Origin: Semisulcospira habei
Lineage: Eukaryota > Mollusca > Gastropoda > Semisulcospiridae
NCBI GenBank assembly: GCA_036245525.1
Contig: BTPG01000007.1
Location: 123,625,117 to 123,689,116 of the forward strand
Reading direction: 5' to 3'
Length of the DNA: 64,000 nt
How positions within the stretch are numbered: position 1 is the first letter of the stretch; each line of letters starts with the position of its first letter. Shown piece after piece: positions 36,151 through 47,584 of the stretch. The notes under the pieces are model-generated. The model saw only the letters and a program-made list of their open reading frames with translations. It made no database searches and was not told the origin of the DNA. The position numbers and the translations under genes were made by a program.

Positions 36151-36860
36151 TTAACCCCCTATAACTTGGTAATCTGGGAGGCTCGTCAACATGAACACTG
36201 TGATAATTCAGCCAGCACAACACACTACGACAGGATGTGAGATTGACCGTTGTTACACCCCAAGCTGTGGCACGTTCCAGCCTGTACACAAGAACCTTTC
36301 CAGTCTCGAGTAGTCTCGTAATGAAGGCATGTCCCTTGGTGATTGGCTGATCATTTGGGACGGCGCCATCTACAAACTGACTAGGACAGATCTTGATCTA
36401 GGTCTGGAAAATTAAATGACGCTTTAATGGATCTTAGTTACATAAAGCTGTCTGAATTTAGCTGTAAGCAGTGGAAAATCCGCAATAGGCGCACATTCTG
36501 AAAGTCCAAATGATGACTTCATAACGACAAAACATTACGTGGGCATTTTTCTGCCTATTTCAAACAAACTGATCTTTAAAACGGTCAAATCTGCACTATA
36601 CGTTTTAAAAATATTTTGCACATAAGCACTCAACCCCTAAGTCTGCACATCGTGACACACCAAGTATTTCCGCTGGTCACGTGATGAATTTGAGACCGGA
36701 AGACCTTTTGTGCGCGGGCTGCGGCGCCCACTGCTTGGGGTGTAACAACCGTGACAGCTCAAGGGTGGTGCCAGAAAAGCTTGGCGCCTGTAGGCTCCAA
36801 GCTATTCTAGCACCACCCTTGAAATACACTAGTCTAATTATCCACCTCCTGAACTGATAA
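36151..36860. mobile_element. family B element split by a TIR element
   Basis: The left part ends GATGTGAGATTGACC and the right part resumes GTGACAGCTCAAGGGTGG with a core at about 36760-36830. Edges are uncertain. Confidence 0.55.
36250..36748. mobile_element. 499-bp TIR element
   Basis: Termini TTGTTACACCCCAAGC and GCTTGGGGTGTAACAA, flanked by CCG on both sides (36247-36249, 36749-36751), a 3-bp duplication. No transposase ORF. Confidence 0.75.
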
Positions 36861-37138
36861 GTAGTCTACTGAGAGCGACACACAAGCGACCTTAGGGCTC
36901 AAACATAGGAAAAGACGTCACGCATTGAAACCAAAGACTGCATACCAAAGACTGCATTACATGATCTTTTTTTTTTTTTACCGCGAAGCAAAACTAACTT
37001 GACTGCAAATTCGTCTGCTCCAGAAAACAAATGCTGCCTATATCGATGCAAACTGTGCAATTTTCCGTCAGTCGAAATTCAACTTACACTCAACCTCACA
37101 GAAACACGCGCAGTCTCTAAATCAAACCTTTCCATCTA

Positions 37139-37206
37139 CAAGAGGCACAGATTTTCATGAGGCCCTGCAGTCGCAGGGCCTAGGGCTTCATGAAAATCTG
37201 TGCCTC
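37139..37206. mobile_element. family A hairpin core
   Basis: AAGAGGCACAGATTTTCATG and CATGAAAATCTGTGCCTCGT. The GCCCTGCAGTCGCAGGGC loop is followed by a duplicated TAGGGC. Confidence 0.85.
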
Positions 37207-37762
37207 GTGCTGGCCGAAACAGGCACCATTTACATCGTGATATTGAGGAAGTCATAGGGTTGTTAAAGTAAGGGTATCACGCCTGTCACAGAACGGTAAA
37301 CTAAAACTATTTACTGACGACAAAACAAAAAAACAAAAAAAAAAATCAAAAGAAAAGTGTTCTGGTCCATATCTGTGATTGCGCACCTTACAACTATTAG
37401 CAGTAAGCTCGAAAATCATAGAGCACTACAGATCTAGGCCTTGTCCCAGTCTCCTTTCAGCCGAAACTCGCACAGCATGCAACGCAGTAAGTTAAATGTA
37501 CGTGTGCTTGACCAAACAAGTATAAAAGCCGTTCACTTTGAGTGCCAATATAAACACTGACAAAGACGTATCGGTTCCACAGCGGCGGCACTCCAAGCAC
37601 CGTCAAAGTTCACTGCAATGTAAAAAGAAAACAACCGATTTTAACTCCTTATTATTTAAGTCGGGTCACGCTGCACGGAGGCGACACGTTCCCCGAGAAG
37701 GCAGACAACATTTGTGTGGGGGAAAAAAACTGAATCTAAGAAACACGGATATGAATAAGGTC

Positions 37763-37830
37763 AGCAAGAGGCAAAGAACCTCATGAGCCCCCGCAACTGC
37801 GGGGGCTCATGAGGTTATATGCCTCTTGCA
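37763..37830. mobile_element. family A hairpin core
   Basis: AAGAGGCAAAGAACCTCATG and CATGAGGTTATATGCCTCTT. Confidence 0.85.
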
Positions 37831-38036
37831 ACTCGGTGGTGTTCGGATTTTCCCCTGGAAGTGAAAGGTAAGAATGCCACTAATGGCGTTTCAGACGAGT
37901 GCTTTTAATCACAGAGATTGGAGACAATGCACTTCTCTCATATGGCATTTGAGATAATGTTCTATATAATGTAATATAAAAAAAATTAGACGCACAGAGA
38001 GACGAATAGATGCACGCGCGCATGCACCTATGCGCG

Positions 38037-38037
<1 letters not shown>

Positions 38038-38067
<30 letters not shown>

Positions 38068-38068
38068 A
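38038..38068. repeat. CG/CA microsatellite
   Basis: CGCGCG followed by CACACA; adjacent purine/pyrimidine alternation could adopt Z-DNA. Confidence 0.8.
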
Positions 38069-38300
38069 GTAAATCCAGGGTGGATATAACGAAGTACCCC
38101 GCCATTAAAAAAATAAAAATTAAAAACAAACAAACAAAAAAAAAACAACCGACAAAGACCTCTTACAGACGGGAAAAGACGAATCAGTTATGCTAAAAAT
38201 AAAATGTGACTTATAATGGAAATTTGACGGAGCGTTTCTGATAAATGAGATATATGCCCCCAACTCCCCCCTCCCTCCCTCCCCCCCAAACACACCTGCC

Positions 38301-38345
38301 CGGCTGCCCCACCCCACCCCACCCCACCCCACCCCACCCCAACCA
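38301..38345 (-). repeat. CCCCA array (G-quadruplex-prone on minus strand)
   Basis: Seven or so successive CCCCA pentamers, next to C-rich sequence from 38262. Confidence 0.85.
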
Positions 38346-38605
38346 CCACCACTACCAGCGAGACACAAGCACACATGATTATCTCCCGAATATCTCTCTA
38401 CAAACAAAGGTGACAAGGAACTGGAAACCGCGAACAAACCCTTCGCCAGGACTTCACAAAAGAAACTGTCTAACAGCAAGTAGGGTCTATATTCTGTATA
38501 CTCTCTCAGCCGTATACAACACACGCTGAGGTTGAAAAATGTTTCCATGATGTTTATAAATGTACGGGATTTGTTTCATCTAGTCGATGTGAAACAAGAC
38601 TTGTG

Positions 38606-38661
38606 TTAACTCTTTGGCTGTCGGTAGCGACAAAACGCGCTACCGACAGTCAAAGGATTAA
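38606..38661. mobile_element. family D minimal TTAA hairpin, 56 bp
   Basis: TTAACTCTTTGGCTGTCGGT and ACCGACAGTCAAAGGATTAA with a loop of about 10 nt. The whole element is stem. Confidence 0.85.
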
Positions 38662-39214
38662 CGTCAGCCAAAGAAATAATAATAAAAATATTAATACAGC
38701 AATAATACAACAATAATAATAAGAAGAAGATAGCAATAATAAGAAGAAGAATGCTGCAATAATAATAATAAGAAGAAGAAGATTAAGAATACCAGTCATT
38801 ATATAGGCGCGTTACCTAACAATTCTGCTCAAAGAATCAGCTCAAACGCCGCGAACTGAACCCAACACGCATGCTCACGTGAAACACATGCAATCACTCT
38901 GACGACAGGCGGAGTACAAGACAAACACAGGGCATTTACAGCGCGGTGTGAAGGGTCGGCTCCGCTATCAACGTTTGCGAAATTGTCATCGCCTATACTC
39001 AAGTTTATAAAGTGGCCTGAAACTGGTGCCAAATTGTACCAAATACTGCACATTGATATGCATGGCGAAAATGTTTTTTTTTTCTACACGAGCCTGTGGG
39101 TGGGACTACAACACACTCTTTCAAGGAGACTGATCGATCACGATAGGTCAAAGGGCGGTGCCAAAATAGCATGGCACGACTTGGCACAATGACTGACGTA
39201 GTTCGGATATCAGC
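38662..39214. other. AAT/AAG microsatellite then unique sequence
   Basis: AATAAT/AAGAAG repeats to about 38790. A decayed family B arm (GATAGGTCAAAGGGCGGTGC) near 39140. No gene. Confidence 0.5.
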
Positions 39215-39490
39215 CGTGGGTCAATAGTGAGGTTGCGTTTGAAACGAACGACTACCGACAACGAACGAGAACTAAATCGCGGTTGATAGCCAGCTTGTAC
39301 CCTAAGCACAGACAACACCCCAAACATCTCCAAGAGGCATAGATTCTCAGGCGCCCGGCGGGCGCCTGAGGATCTATTCCTCTTGGAGATGTTTGGAGGG
39401 TGTTGTAGATGCTTATGGCATAAGCTAGTTATCCGCCATAATTTCTCTAGCGTTCGTTGTCGTTCGCTGCAAACGAAACACCAATAATTT
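39215..39490. mobile_element. composite inverted-repeat element with embedded family A core
   Basis: Outer GTTTGAAACGAACGACTACC...and GTTCGTTGTCGTTCGCTG with GCAAACGAAAC are inverted. Centre 39313-39405 has CAACACCCCAAACATCTCC arms around a family A core variant (GATTCTCAGGCGCCC/GGGCGCCTGAGGATC). Confidence 0.7.
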
Positions 39491-39514
39491 CGCGCGTGTT
39501 GCGACGAAGATATT

Positions 39515-39572
39515 GTGGATTAAAAACCCGGTCAAATATGTCACGCGATATCGCGCGATTGTCCGGATTTTA
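39515..39572. mobile_element. family J hairpin
   Basis: GGATTAAAAACCCGGTCAAA and GTCCGGATTTTAATCC around CGCGATATCGCG. About 60 bases downstream also match 24471-24535. Confidence 0.75.
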
Positions 39573-39731
39573 ATCCACCGTTTTCGTCAAAACACGTGCA
39601 ATATTGATCTACTTCTGATCCTCGGAAATCGTCTAGTGTTTAAACTATTCAGGTACCATCCTTGAACTATCTAGCACGGCCTTGCAGCGTGTCAGTACTG
39701 CGTATGCATGCTAAATCGGTAAGCACAACTC

Positions 39732-39947
39732 TTAATCCCCAGTCACTGCCCAGAAAACGTGAACCGAACATCTAACTGCAAGAGACATAGATCCTCATGT
39801 GCCCCGCAACTGCGCGGGCTCATGAGGATTTATGCCTCTTGCTGATATTTTTTTGGGTATCCGTGTTCCTCGGAAGGTTTTAGTTTTTTTGGCCGTTGAA
39901 AGAACATTATTCAGAAACAAAAGCCGCGTCTAGTGACAGGGGTAAGG
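39732..39947. mobile_element. family A element
   Basis: TTAATCCCCAGTCACTGCCC left; core CATAGATCCTCATGTGCCCC and diverged inverse. Right edge GGGGTAAGG. Confidence 0.75.
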
Positions 39948-40209
39948 TGAAAATATTAGAGTCACCCATCTCCCACCACTTGGCTGCGGTACGCTGCGTT
40001 TTGCTGATAATTCTGCAGCATTCTCTGACTAACTCCGGAAGTAAAAGGGACTCGTTGGCCTATATATGGAGGGCGGTTTGATTTGCAAATTAGCCTATAT
40101 ATAAACTCGTCCTGCAAGTGGACCGGTGGGTTGGGTTTGAATAGGTGGGGCGGGGCGCGGTGACATATTATGTGCTATATAACAAAGCCCAGCTAAGTGA
40201 ACGCTTCAA

Positions 40210-40216
<7 letters not shown>

Positions 40217-40277
<61 letters not shown>
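40217..40277. repeat. CT microsatellite
   Basis: About 30 perfect CT units, followed by GT-rich sequence. Confidence 0.98.
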
Positions 40278-40281
<4 letters not shown>

Positions 40282-40697
40282 CATGCAGATGATTGGTATG
40301 TGTGTGTGTTTGTTTGTGTGGGTGCGTGTTTGGGACGGTGTGTGGGGCGTGCGTGTGTGTGTGCATGTGTGTGTGACGAGTGTTATTATTTTTCCTGTAT
40401 ATAATGATGCTATTGGGTTTTGTATGTAAAAATATGTTTTTAGTTTCCTCTTTTTATGCTGTGGATGTTAGCAACGGCAAGTTTGTTAAATGACGATTTG
40501 TTTTCTGCCAAAACTTTTTACCGTTGAAAAATAACGTTTTCAACTTATCATCGTCATCATCATCACTCTCTCTTCCTGTACATATTAACTTTTACTCAGA
40601 AGTGTGTGCGAGGGTCCGTGCGCGCGCGCGTGAGCGCTTCGTAGTCAACACGGACATGATTGATAACACGTCTATGGTCTAACTATTTATCCTTGGG

Positions 40698-40915
40698 TTG
40701 GTTGGTTGTACATTGCTTAACGTCCCGACAGCAACAAGGCTTACTCAGGACGTGCCTGCACTGCTTGAGAAAAAGAAAACTAAACAGAATATTAAATGTA
40801 TGTCGCCAGCCGGTCTAATACGCTAAATAAAGCTAAGACCATTTAGTAACACACATCCAATATCAATAGCTATAGGCAGTGCAGACAGTACGGAGAGTTT
40901 AAAAAGGAAAATACA
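40698..40915 (+). mobile_element. SINE-like repeat
   Basis: TTGGTTGTACATTGCTTAAC then GTCCCGACAGCAACAAGGCT; about 210 bp shared with 48409-48680. Confidence 0.8.
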
Positions 40916-42056
40916 GGTGAATGGACTAAGGGTAGACAGAAACATTTTTTTCCTCCCTACGTCACACGCCCAGTCACATTAGCGCAAACTGTACCATGTG
41001 ACCGTGATATAAAAACCACTGTAGCGAAAAATGGCGGACGTTTTATAGCCCTCTCGATGACACGTTAGGACCTCGTTTTCGAGTCTTGACAGCAACTCGG
41101 TTCGACAAAATATCAGAAATAAACGCACTAAAGTAGTCCTATTTGACGTAATACACATCCTCTGCCTTATTTTTTACGACGTGAGGAGCCAACTTAAATA
41201 ATATTTCACCGCTAATTACACAGCGCAAACAGCAAAAGCCTTCGCCAAATCCATCTCATCACCATGCACCGAGACATTTTCAAAGTTCGGGAAGCCACGG
41301 AACAAAAATAGCTTCCGAGTTTGTTTTTTTTAACCAATCAGACAGCAATCCTTGCAAACCGACAACACACTGTCGTCTGCTCAGCCACGAACATGCCACA
41401 ATTTCACCAAAGCACAGAGCAACGAATTCAAGAACTGAAACGAAAATACACACCCAGCAACACTATACACAAAGCACGCTATTGCCAAAGTTCTCTCTTC
41501 ACGTCACTCAATGCGGGACTATCTGAAGAAAAACATCTCACGAAAGCTCGAAGGGGACTATCTGACATCATGTCTACGCTGTAAAATAAAATCTTACCTT
41601 AAAATCCATCTCAGCACTAGTCCTGCTGTTACAACGAGCTTTTTTTTTTTTTGGGTATTCCTTTTTCCAGATATCCCAACACACATGACACTTTAGGATA
41701 TAACAACGACAATCTGCTGCACACTCGAAGCATTCCCTTCAGTCATCTTGAATCTAAAACTGAGCACGAGGCACCATGCTAACTTGCACAAGCTGTCACA
41801 TCGGACAGTGGTCAAATGCCGATCGCTTCATCAAAAGTTCTTAATTTTTCTGAAGCACACAGCAGTCAAGAAGCACTGTCACTGTCATACTTTAACGACC
41901 TTTTGTAGACATTGAAGCTTGAATCATTCTGTATACAAGCCAAGATTAGTAGCTTTTTACTCGCGAAACTTGCGCTTCTGACACGGAATCGTGCTACGTC
42001 ACACTCTGGGAATCCCCGGCAGAACATGTATATTCAATGGTGTCACCTATCCGCCA
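40916..42056. other. no gene seen
   Basis: Short AT-rich frames only (an 87-codon frame at 41321 has no recognisable features). A T tract at 41640. Confidence 0.5.
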
Positions 42057-42440
42057 CAGAAGCGGCCGTCTTCATAAACCGGATTTTTTCTAAACAATAA
42101 ACGGAGGAAGGAAAACAAATACGTTATTCCGGGTCGGAGGGGTTCGCTACACGGACCTTTGTAGGCCTTCGGGAGGTCAAAGGAATCATTGTACCCCGAG
42201 GACTTTGACCTCCCGAAGGCCTACAAAGGTCCGTGTAGCGAACCCCTCCGACCAATAACGTATTTGTTTTCCTTCCTCCGTTTATTGTTTAGAAAAAATC
42301 CGGTTTATGAAGACGGCCGCTTCGGGAGGTCAAAGGAATCATTGTACCCCTCAGGCCTTCGGCCTTCGGGGTACAATGATTCCTATGACCTCCCTCAGGC
42401 CTACAAAGGTCCGTGTAGCGAACCCCTCCGACCAATAATA
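42057..42440. repeat. large nested inverted repeat
   Basis: The arm 42057-42190 (GAAGCGGCCGTCTTCATAAA to GTACCCC) faces 42195-42326 in inverse, almost perfect. A second palindrome (42325-42440) reuses TCGGGAGGTCAAAGGAATCA and the GTAGCGAACCCCTCCGACC end. At least three copies of one segment in alternating orientation. Confidence 0.9.
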
Positions 42441-42530
42441 CAATGCCCCAGAATAGAGGGAAAAACCCTGGGAACTAAAAAGTAGTTAACCCCACCGATG
42501 TCCTCCAGGTCAGATCCGGGTGGGGGCTTT
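42441..42530 (+). mobile_element. SINE-like repeat, 3' part
   Basis: ATGCCCCAGAATAGAG and ACTAAAAAGTAGTTAACCCC match 48690-48800. Confidence 0.7.
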
Positions 42531-42580
42531 ATCCTTGGGAGATAAAGTTTCATTTCATTTCATCTCTCCTCTCTCTCTCC

Positions 42581-42635
42581 GCCGTGAGATGGCCTTAGAC
42601 GTCTGCTCGGCGTTAAATCCAAATAACCAACTAAA
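42581..42635 (-). mobile_element. SINE-like fragment
   Basis: GCCGTGAGATGGCCTTAGAC and CTCGGCGTTAAATCCAAATA, as at 22856. Confidence 0.65.
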
Positions 42636-42871
<236 letters not shown>

Positions 42872-43001
42872 TGCGTGATTGCGCGTATGTGTTGCTGCGT
42901 GTATGTGTTGCTGTGTGCATGCGTGTATGTACGAGCATATTACGCGTGTATGCGTGTGCGTGCATATGTACTTTAAATGGCGGTGGGGTAAGATTGGTTA
43001 G

Positions 43002-43110
43002 CTGGTTGGTTCGTTCGTTGTTCCTTCGTTGGGTTTAACGCCCAGCACGCAACTAAGGCCATCAGCCCGGTGGACTCGCGTGAAGGGGGAGCAGGGGGAA
43101 GGTAACAAAC
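43002..43110 (+). mobile_element. SINE-like fragment
   Basis: GGTTGGTTCGTTCGTTG and GGGTTTAACGCCCAGCACGC + AACTAAGGCCATC, the inverse of the 22856 sequence. Confidence 0.6.
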
Positions 43111-43130
43111 AAAGGTCAAAGCAAACGGCA

Positions 43131-43195
43131 AGAAGTCCACTTTGTGAAAAGCGAGATTTTCATTGTCACACACAATCGGACTTACTGTCTTTCAA
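43131..43195. mobile_element. family H, right arm lost
   Basis: AAGTCCACTTTGTGAAAAGC and GAGATTTTCATTG, then ATCGGACTTACTGTC; the inner palindrome is deleted. Confidence 0.6.
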
Positions 43196-43529
43196 AGGGC
43201 AGACCGGAATTGGCAGGGGAGGGAGGGGGAGGGATTAGACGGTTCAATTGGAACCATTTTCTTCAAACATACTGAGCACCGTTAGTCCCTTCACCGCCAA
43301 GGCCAAGATAAAAATCTCTTGAGACCATCGCAGACTGACTGCACAGTTACCGGAGTTAGCTGGATTTTAACTGGGACATGCCGCCACCTCCATAATCTCC
43401 ACTAGATTTAAACAGGTCTCCCACGGCTACAAGCACAGTTACAACGCGAAGACATTGCAGAACGTACAGCGCTGAGTAATCAGCGCGTTTTCCGTCGTGA
43501 GGGTCGCCTCAAGTGTGAAAGCAGGGAGC

Positions 43530-43635
43530 AAGAGGCATAGACCCTCATGCGCCCCCGCGACTGCGGGGGCGCATGATGGTCTATGCCTCTTGCAGTTGTT
43601 TGTTGTTTGCATTGTCCTGGCAGCGAAAGGGTTAA
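43530..43635. mobile_element. family A hairpin with right flank
   Basis: AAGAGGCATAGACCCTCATG + CGCCCCC and inverse GGGGGCGCATGATGG. Right end GGCAGCGAAAGGGTTAA. Confidence 0.85.
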
Positions 43636-43886
43636 GTTTTATAAAGGACATACCTGTGACTGTATTCGTCTTTTCAGTCCAAACCACCACAGCGATTATT
43701 ACTATGCCATATATAATAACTCCGACACAACAGAGTACTCTCGTTTTGAGTGTATGAGACTCCGTCACAGACGCTATCTTTGTAATGGGCCAAGACCAAA
43801 CATTCACATTCACACTGAATTACATGTAATCCTATGCATTCATGTGCTCTTTAGAAACGTGTTTCGCGATCGCACGGACACAAACA

Positions 43887-44098
43887 TTAACTCATTCGGC
43901 CCCGACACACCACAGCAAGACATTGATCGAGCATGATAGTTCAAGGGTGGTGCCAGAATCGCTTGGCGCCCATAGGCGTCAAGCTATTCTGACACCACCC
44001 TTGAACTATCATGGTCGATCTCTCTAGAATTGTAATACAGTCCTTCACAGGGCAACTTCAAAGCTGGAGGATTTAGGTCCTGGTGTGGAATGAGTTAA
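43887..44098. mobile_element. family B' TTAA element
   Basis: TTAACTCATTCGGCCCC to TGTGGAATGAGTTAA; core GGGTGGTGCCAGAAT and inverse. Shares its right TTAA with the next element. Confidence 0.9.
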
Positions 44099-44318
44099 CT
44101 CATTCTTCCCCAGCAACACCACAGCAAGATATGGATCGACCATGATAGTTTAAGGGTGATGCCAGAATAGCTTGGCGCCTATGGGCGCCAAGCTATTCTG
44201 GCATCACCCGTGAACTATCATGGTCGATCTGTGTCCTGCACTGCACTGCACTGCACTGCAGTCTTCAGAGGACAACGGCAATATTTGGGGATTTCGGTCT
44301 TGGGGTACAATGAGTCAA
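44095..44318. mobile_element. family B' TTAA element
   Basis: TTAACTCATTCTTCCCC to GGGGTACAATGAGTCAA; core GGGTGATGCCAGAATAGC and inverse. A CTGCA microrepeat in the right flank. Confidence 0.9.
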
Positions 44319-44393
44319 GTCGCGTGTCTCTGTATCGACGATAATATCCCAGACCAAACAGGTGACTGCCAAGCGTGTAAAATGCAGAGAATA

Positions 44394-44609
44394 ACCCAAC
44401 GAGGACAGAAGCACGCTCAGAAAAGACAGCTACAACACAATGTATTAATATTTCGAAACTGAGTTGTCCCTTCTACACGCACCGATACGATAAGTAGCCA
44501 ACTGTATTCTTTTTTGTTTGCCTATTTTGAAAAAGTGTTGTAACCCAAAATATTAATAAATGGTATTGCATCTATCTTTTCTAAGCGTGCTTCTTTTTTC
44601 GTTGGGTTA
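44394..44609. mobile_element. TIR MITE, GAAGCACGCT family, copy 1
   Basis: CCCAACGAGGACAGAAGCAC and GTGCTTCTTTTTTCGTTGGG are inverted; next to them GCTCAGAAAAG/CTTTTCTAAGC. About 215 bp. Confidence 0.8.
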
Positions 44610-45080
44610 TTCTCGATGACAAAGCTTCGAATGATGTAGTCAAAGTATACGCGGCCACTCAAGGGGATGTAAAAAAAAAAAAAAAAAAAAAAAGACGGTC
44701 ATCTTATAAAGGCGGTGGTCATCGACAGGGCCATGCAAGTAGCACTAAGAAGATCACGGGGCCAAAATGGGTGGTCTTCGTGGACAATCGGTCGCATTAT
44801 ACAGGTGGTCGCATAGTTAAGTTTGACAGCACGTTCCACTGTCAGTATACATGCCAATGACTGTACATGTAAAATATATCGTCATACTCGTTGCCGCAAT
44901 GAAAGTAATACATGAAAGTAATAAATTAGCCTGCTATCCGCGGCACTCCGGCAAATATACTGTAAATGACACTAGTGTTAGAACAAGCCCCTGTCTGTAT
45001 AGCTTTGCAAACATGAGACTGGGAAATTTAAAGCTGGAAAATGTGTATCGAGACTACTGTAACTGTAACGGCTCGTTCCA
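44610..45080. other. no gene; poly-A tract and a dispersed GGTCGC repeat remnant
   Basis: A run near 44670. GTGGTCATCG, GGTGGTCTTCG and GGTGGTCGCA recur and resemble sequence near 9400 and 28210. Confidence 0.45.
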
Positions 45081-45149
45081 TCTGCAAGAGGCAAAGATTC
45101 TCATGAGCCCCTGCATCTGCAGGGGCTCATGAGAATCTATGCCTCTTGC
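45081..45149. mobile_element. family A hairpin core
   Basis: GCAAGAGGCAAAGATTCTCA and inverse around GAGCCCCTGCATCTGCAGGG. Confidence 0.88.
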
Positions 45150-45291
45150 TAGCACAGACCTGCCTCATTTACATCCCACTGGAAAAGACCATCATCTGAC
45201 TGACGCAGAAATGACATCCATAGCCTGCCAGGCACAACTTATACATTACATACAGTCCGTGCATGGAGAACAGAACAGCAAATACAGCCAA

Positions 45292-45358
45292 CAAGAGGCA
45301 TAGATCCTCATGAGCCCCCGCACCTGCGGCGGAGCATGAGGATCTATGTCTCTTGCCG
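45292..45358. mobile_element. family A hairpin core
   Basis: CAAGAGGCATAGATCCTCAT and CATGAGGATCTATGTCTCTT; loop CCCCGCACCTGCGGCGG. Confidence 0.85.
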
Positions 45359-46300
45359 CGAGGTGGATTTTTTTATACGTAGCAGACGAACTGCGTAAGT
45401 CGCACTCCATGACACACTCCAGCTAGGTGTGATTTATATCAGGAAGCTGCTTCTAATCTCGTCCAAAAGTTAGTTCAGTGAAGCTATTCTATAGTGTTGT
45501 TAACTATGATATTGTTTTAAACCATTTTTTTTCCTTCAGGCTATTGGTTATTTTGTTATTTTTGCGTCAACCAACCCGCGTACACAGCAAAAACAAGACA
45601 CAAACAAGCAAACTGTAAGCAACCAACCGACCACTAACGTGTCCAGATTCACAAGATTTTTCGACCGGTTCCTCTTGGCTAAGACTTCCAACATATTAAC
45701 CCCCCCCCCCCCCCCGATGCCCTCCCCCCCCCCCACACGTACCCACCTGACTATATCAGCCTCACCCCATTCCCCCACCCCCACCCCCCCCATTCCGACC
45801 TGTCAAGTCACGTGTCCTCGCTAGCGATATGTCGCTTTTTTGTTGTTGTCTGAATACGTTATGCCAGCATGCACATATTCACTCAGGGCTTACTGGTGAT
45901 ATAGCTGCATTCACATGAAAGGCAGGGTATGCTGTACACACACGAGACTTGTAAAGAAACTCGTTCACACGCGACCGCGAGGCATACATTCACGCATAGT
46001 TCTTTGAAATCGGCTATAGAAACGGCCTTCTCTTTCGTCTAGTAAAAAAAATAATAACAAAAAGGACGTGCGTGCCACTACTGGAGACTGTAAAATTCGA
46101 CACTGTGTATTCGCAAAACGGTTTTGCCTTTTTTAACATTCCACATATTAAAAAATCTGAAAAATTCCTTTCTACTTCCTTCCCTCTTCCTTCCTTCTAT
46201 CCGTCATTCATTCATACATCCGTATAAATAAATAAATAAATAAATAAATATCCTCAACAACCAACTAACAAACAAAACAGCAGCCTCCATCTCATACTCA
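45359..46300. other. no gene; C-rich tracts and AATA microsatellite
   Basis: Poly-C from 45696, C-rich to 45800, AATA repeats at 46226-46250. Confidence 0.6.
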
Positions 46301-46445
46301 GCCCTGAAGGCGCCAAGCTAATCTGGCACTACCCTTGAATTATAATGGTCAATCAATCTCCTGAAGGTGCCAAACGTATCTGGCACTATCCTTGAATTAT
46401 CATGGTCAATCTCCTGCTGCAGGGACTCGGGGCTAAATGGGTTAA
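46301..46445. mobile_element. family B fragment with duplicated right arm
   Basis: GGCGCCAAGCTAATCTGGCA and a second GGTGCCAAACGTATCTGGCA, each followed by CTTGAATTATxATGGTCAAT. Right TTAA at 46442. Confidence 0.75.
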
Positions 46446-47288
46446 CTAATCTCGTAACCATAGCCTTTCTCGACAACTATCCCTTCCCTCCCCCCCCCCC
46501 CCCCACACCTCCCCGGTCCTAACCCCCACCTCCCACCCAACCACTATGTTCCAGGGGAAAAAGAATGGGTTTGTTTAACAATATGTCCGTTGAAAAGGTC
46601 CTGTGGTAAATAAAAGTTGCACAGTGGCAGTGTGCCTGAATTGATACGTGTTCACGTCGTACTCCATAGGAAACAGTTGTGCCAGTCCCAAGTAACCCAC
46701 CCCTTAGGGACGTCCAGAATCACTACCGTGCCGAGGGCATTAAGCCCCGAATCAATCAATTAATCAAATCCTCACGAGAGAGAGACAGACACCAAGAGAG
46801 ACAGACAGACACAGAGACAGAGACACAGCCAGATACAGAGAGAGCAACACGAAACAAACAGCACGCCAAGGCCTCATCGCCGCCATTACTATTTTGTAAA
46901 CTTGCCTATATACCTCCCTCCCGCCCCGACCCCCACCCCACCCCACCCCCACACCCCAAAAAGCCGGCAAACATAGAGACACACCTTTTCCCTCTCAATG
47001 TCCCCTTTCTGCGGCTTCAAGGCTACGACCTGACTGTCGGCTGGGTGGTGTGCTTCAGGCACGAGTGCTTGACAATGGAAAACGCGTGCTTCACAATACT
47101 TATCCAACACGTACATCGTTTACATTCCAGTTCAGGTAAACTGAAGGCAAGGTCTGAAGCACAGGCACCCTACCGAACCAAGTCATCCTCCCTGCCCCCC
47201 CCCCCACCCCCCCCCCCCACCCCGGCCCATCCATTTCCTCACGTGATGGTGAATCGTTCTTCCACAGGTTTCGGGTGACACAAAAAAA
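46446..47288. other. no gene; SINE-like tail and low-complexity DNA
   Basis: GTCCCAAGTAACCCACCCCT to AATCAATCAATTAATCAAA (46685-46770) looks like a SINE end on the minus strand. Then AGAGAC repeats and C-rich tracts. A 199-codon frame here is low complexity. Confidence 0.5.
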
Positions 47289-47531
47289 TTAACCCCTTCC
47301 CTGTCACTGTACACACATTTTTGTTTCTGGCAAGGAGTACTAAAGACAGTTTCTGGATATGTTTTCATTCAGCAGTCAAATAGCCAAAAGCGTCCGAGAA
47401 GCACGCATACAAATTGGCCTCAGCAAGAGGCATAGATCCTCATTAGCCCGCGCCGTCGCGGGGGCATGTGAGGATCTATGTCTCTTGCAGCTGGATCATG
47501 CTGACTTTTTTCTCGGCAGTAAAGGGTTTAA
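47289..47531. mobile_element. family A TTAA element
   Basis: TTAACCCCTTCCCTGTCACT left and GGCAGTAAAGGGTTTAA right; the core loop has CGCCGTCGCGGGG. Confidence 0.88.
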
Positions 47532-47584
47532 CCCGTAATTTTCGGAAGAAAAAAATAAAAATTACCGGTTAAGGCGGACGCTGC

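Noticed and set aside
41321..41584. 87-codon ORF
   Set aside because: No motif, no splice sites in phase, composition like surrounding AT-rich DNA.
46679..47278. 199-codon ORF
   Set aside because: Made of a SINE-like tail, AGAGAC repeats and C-rich tracts.
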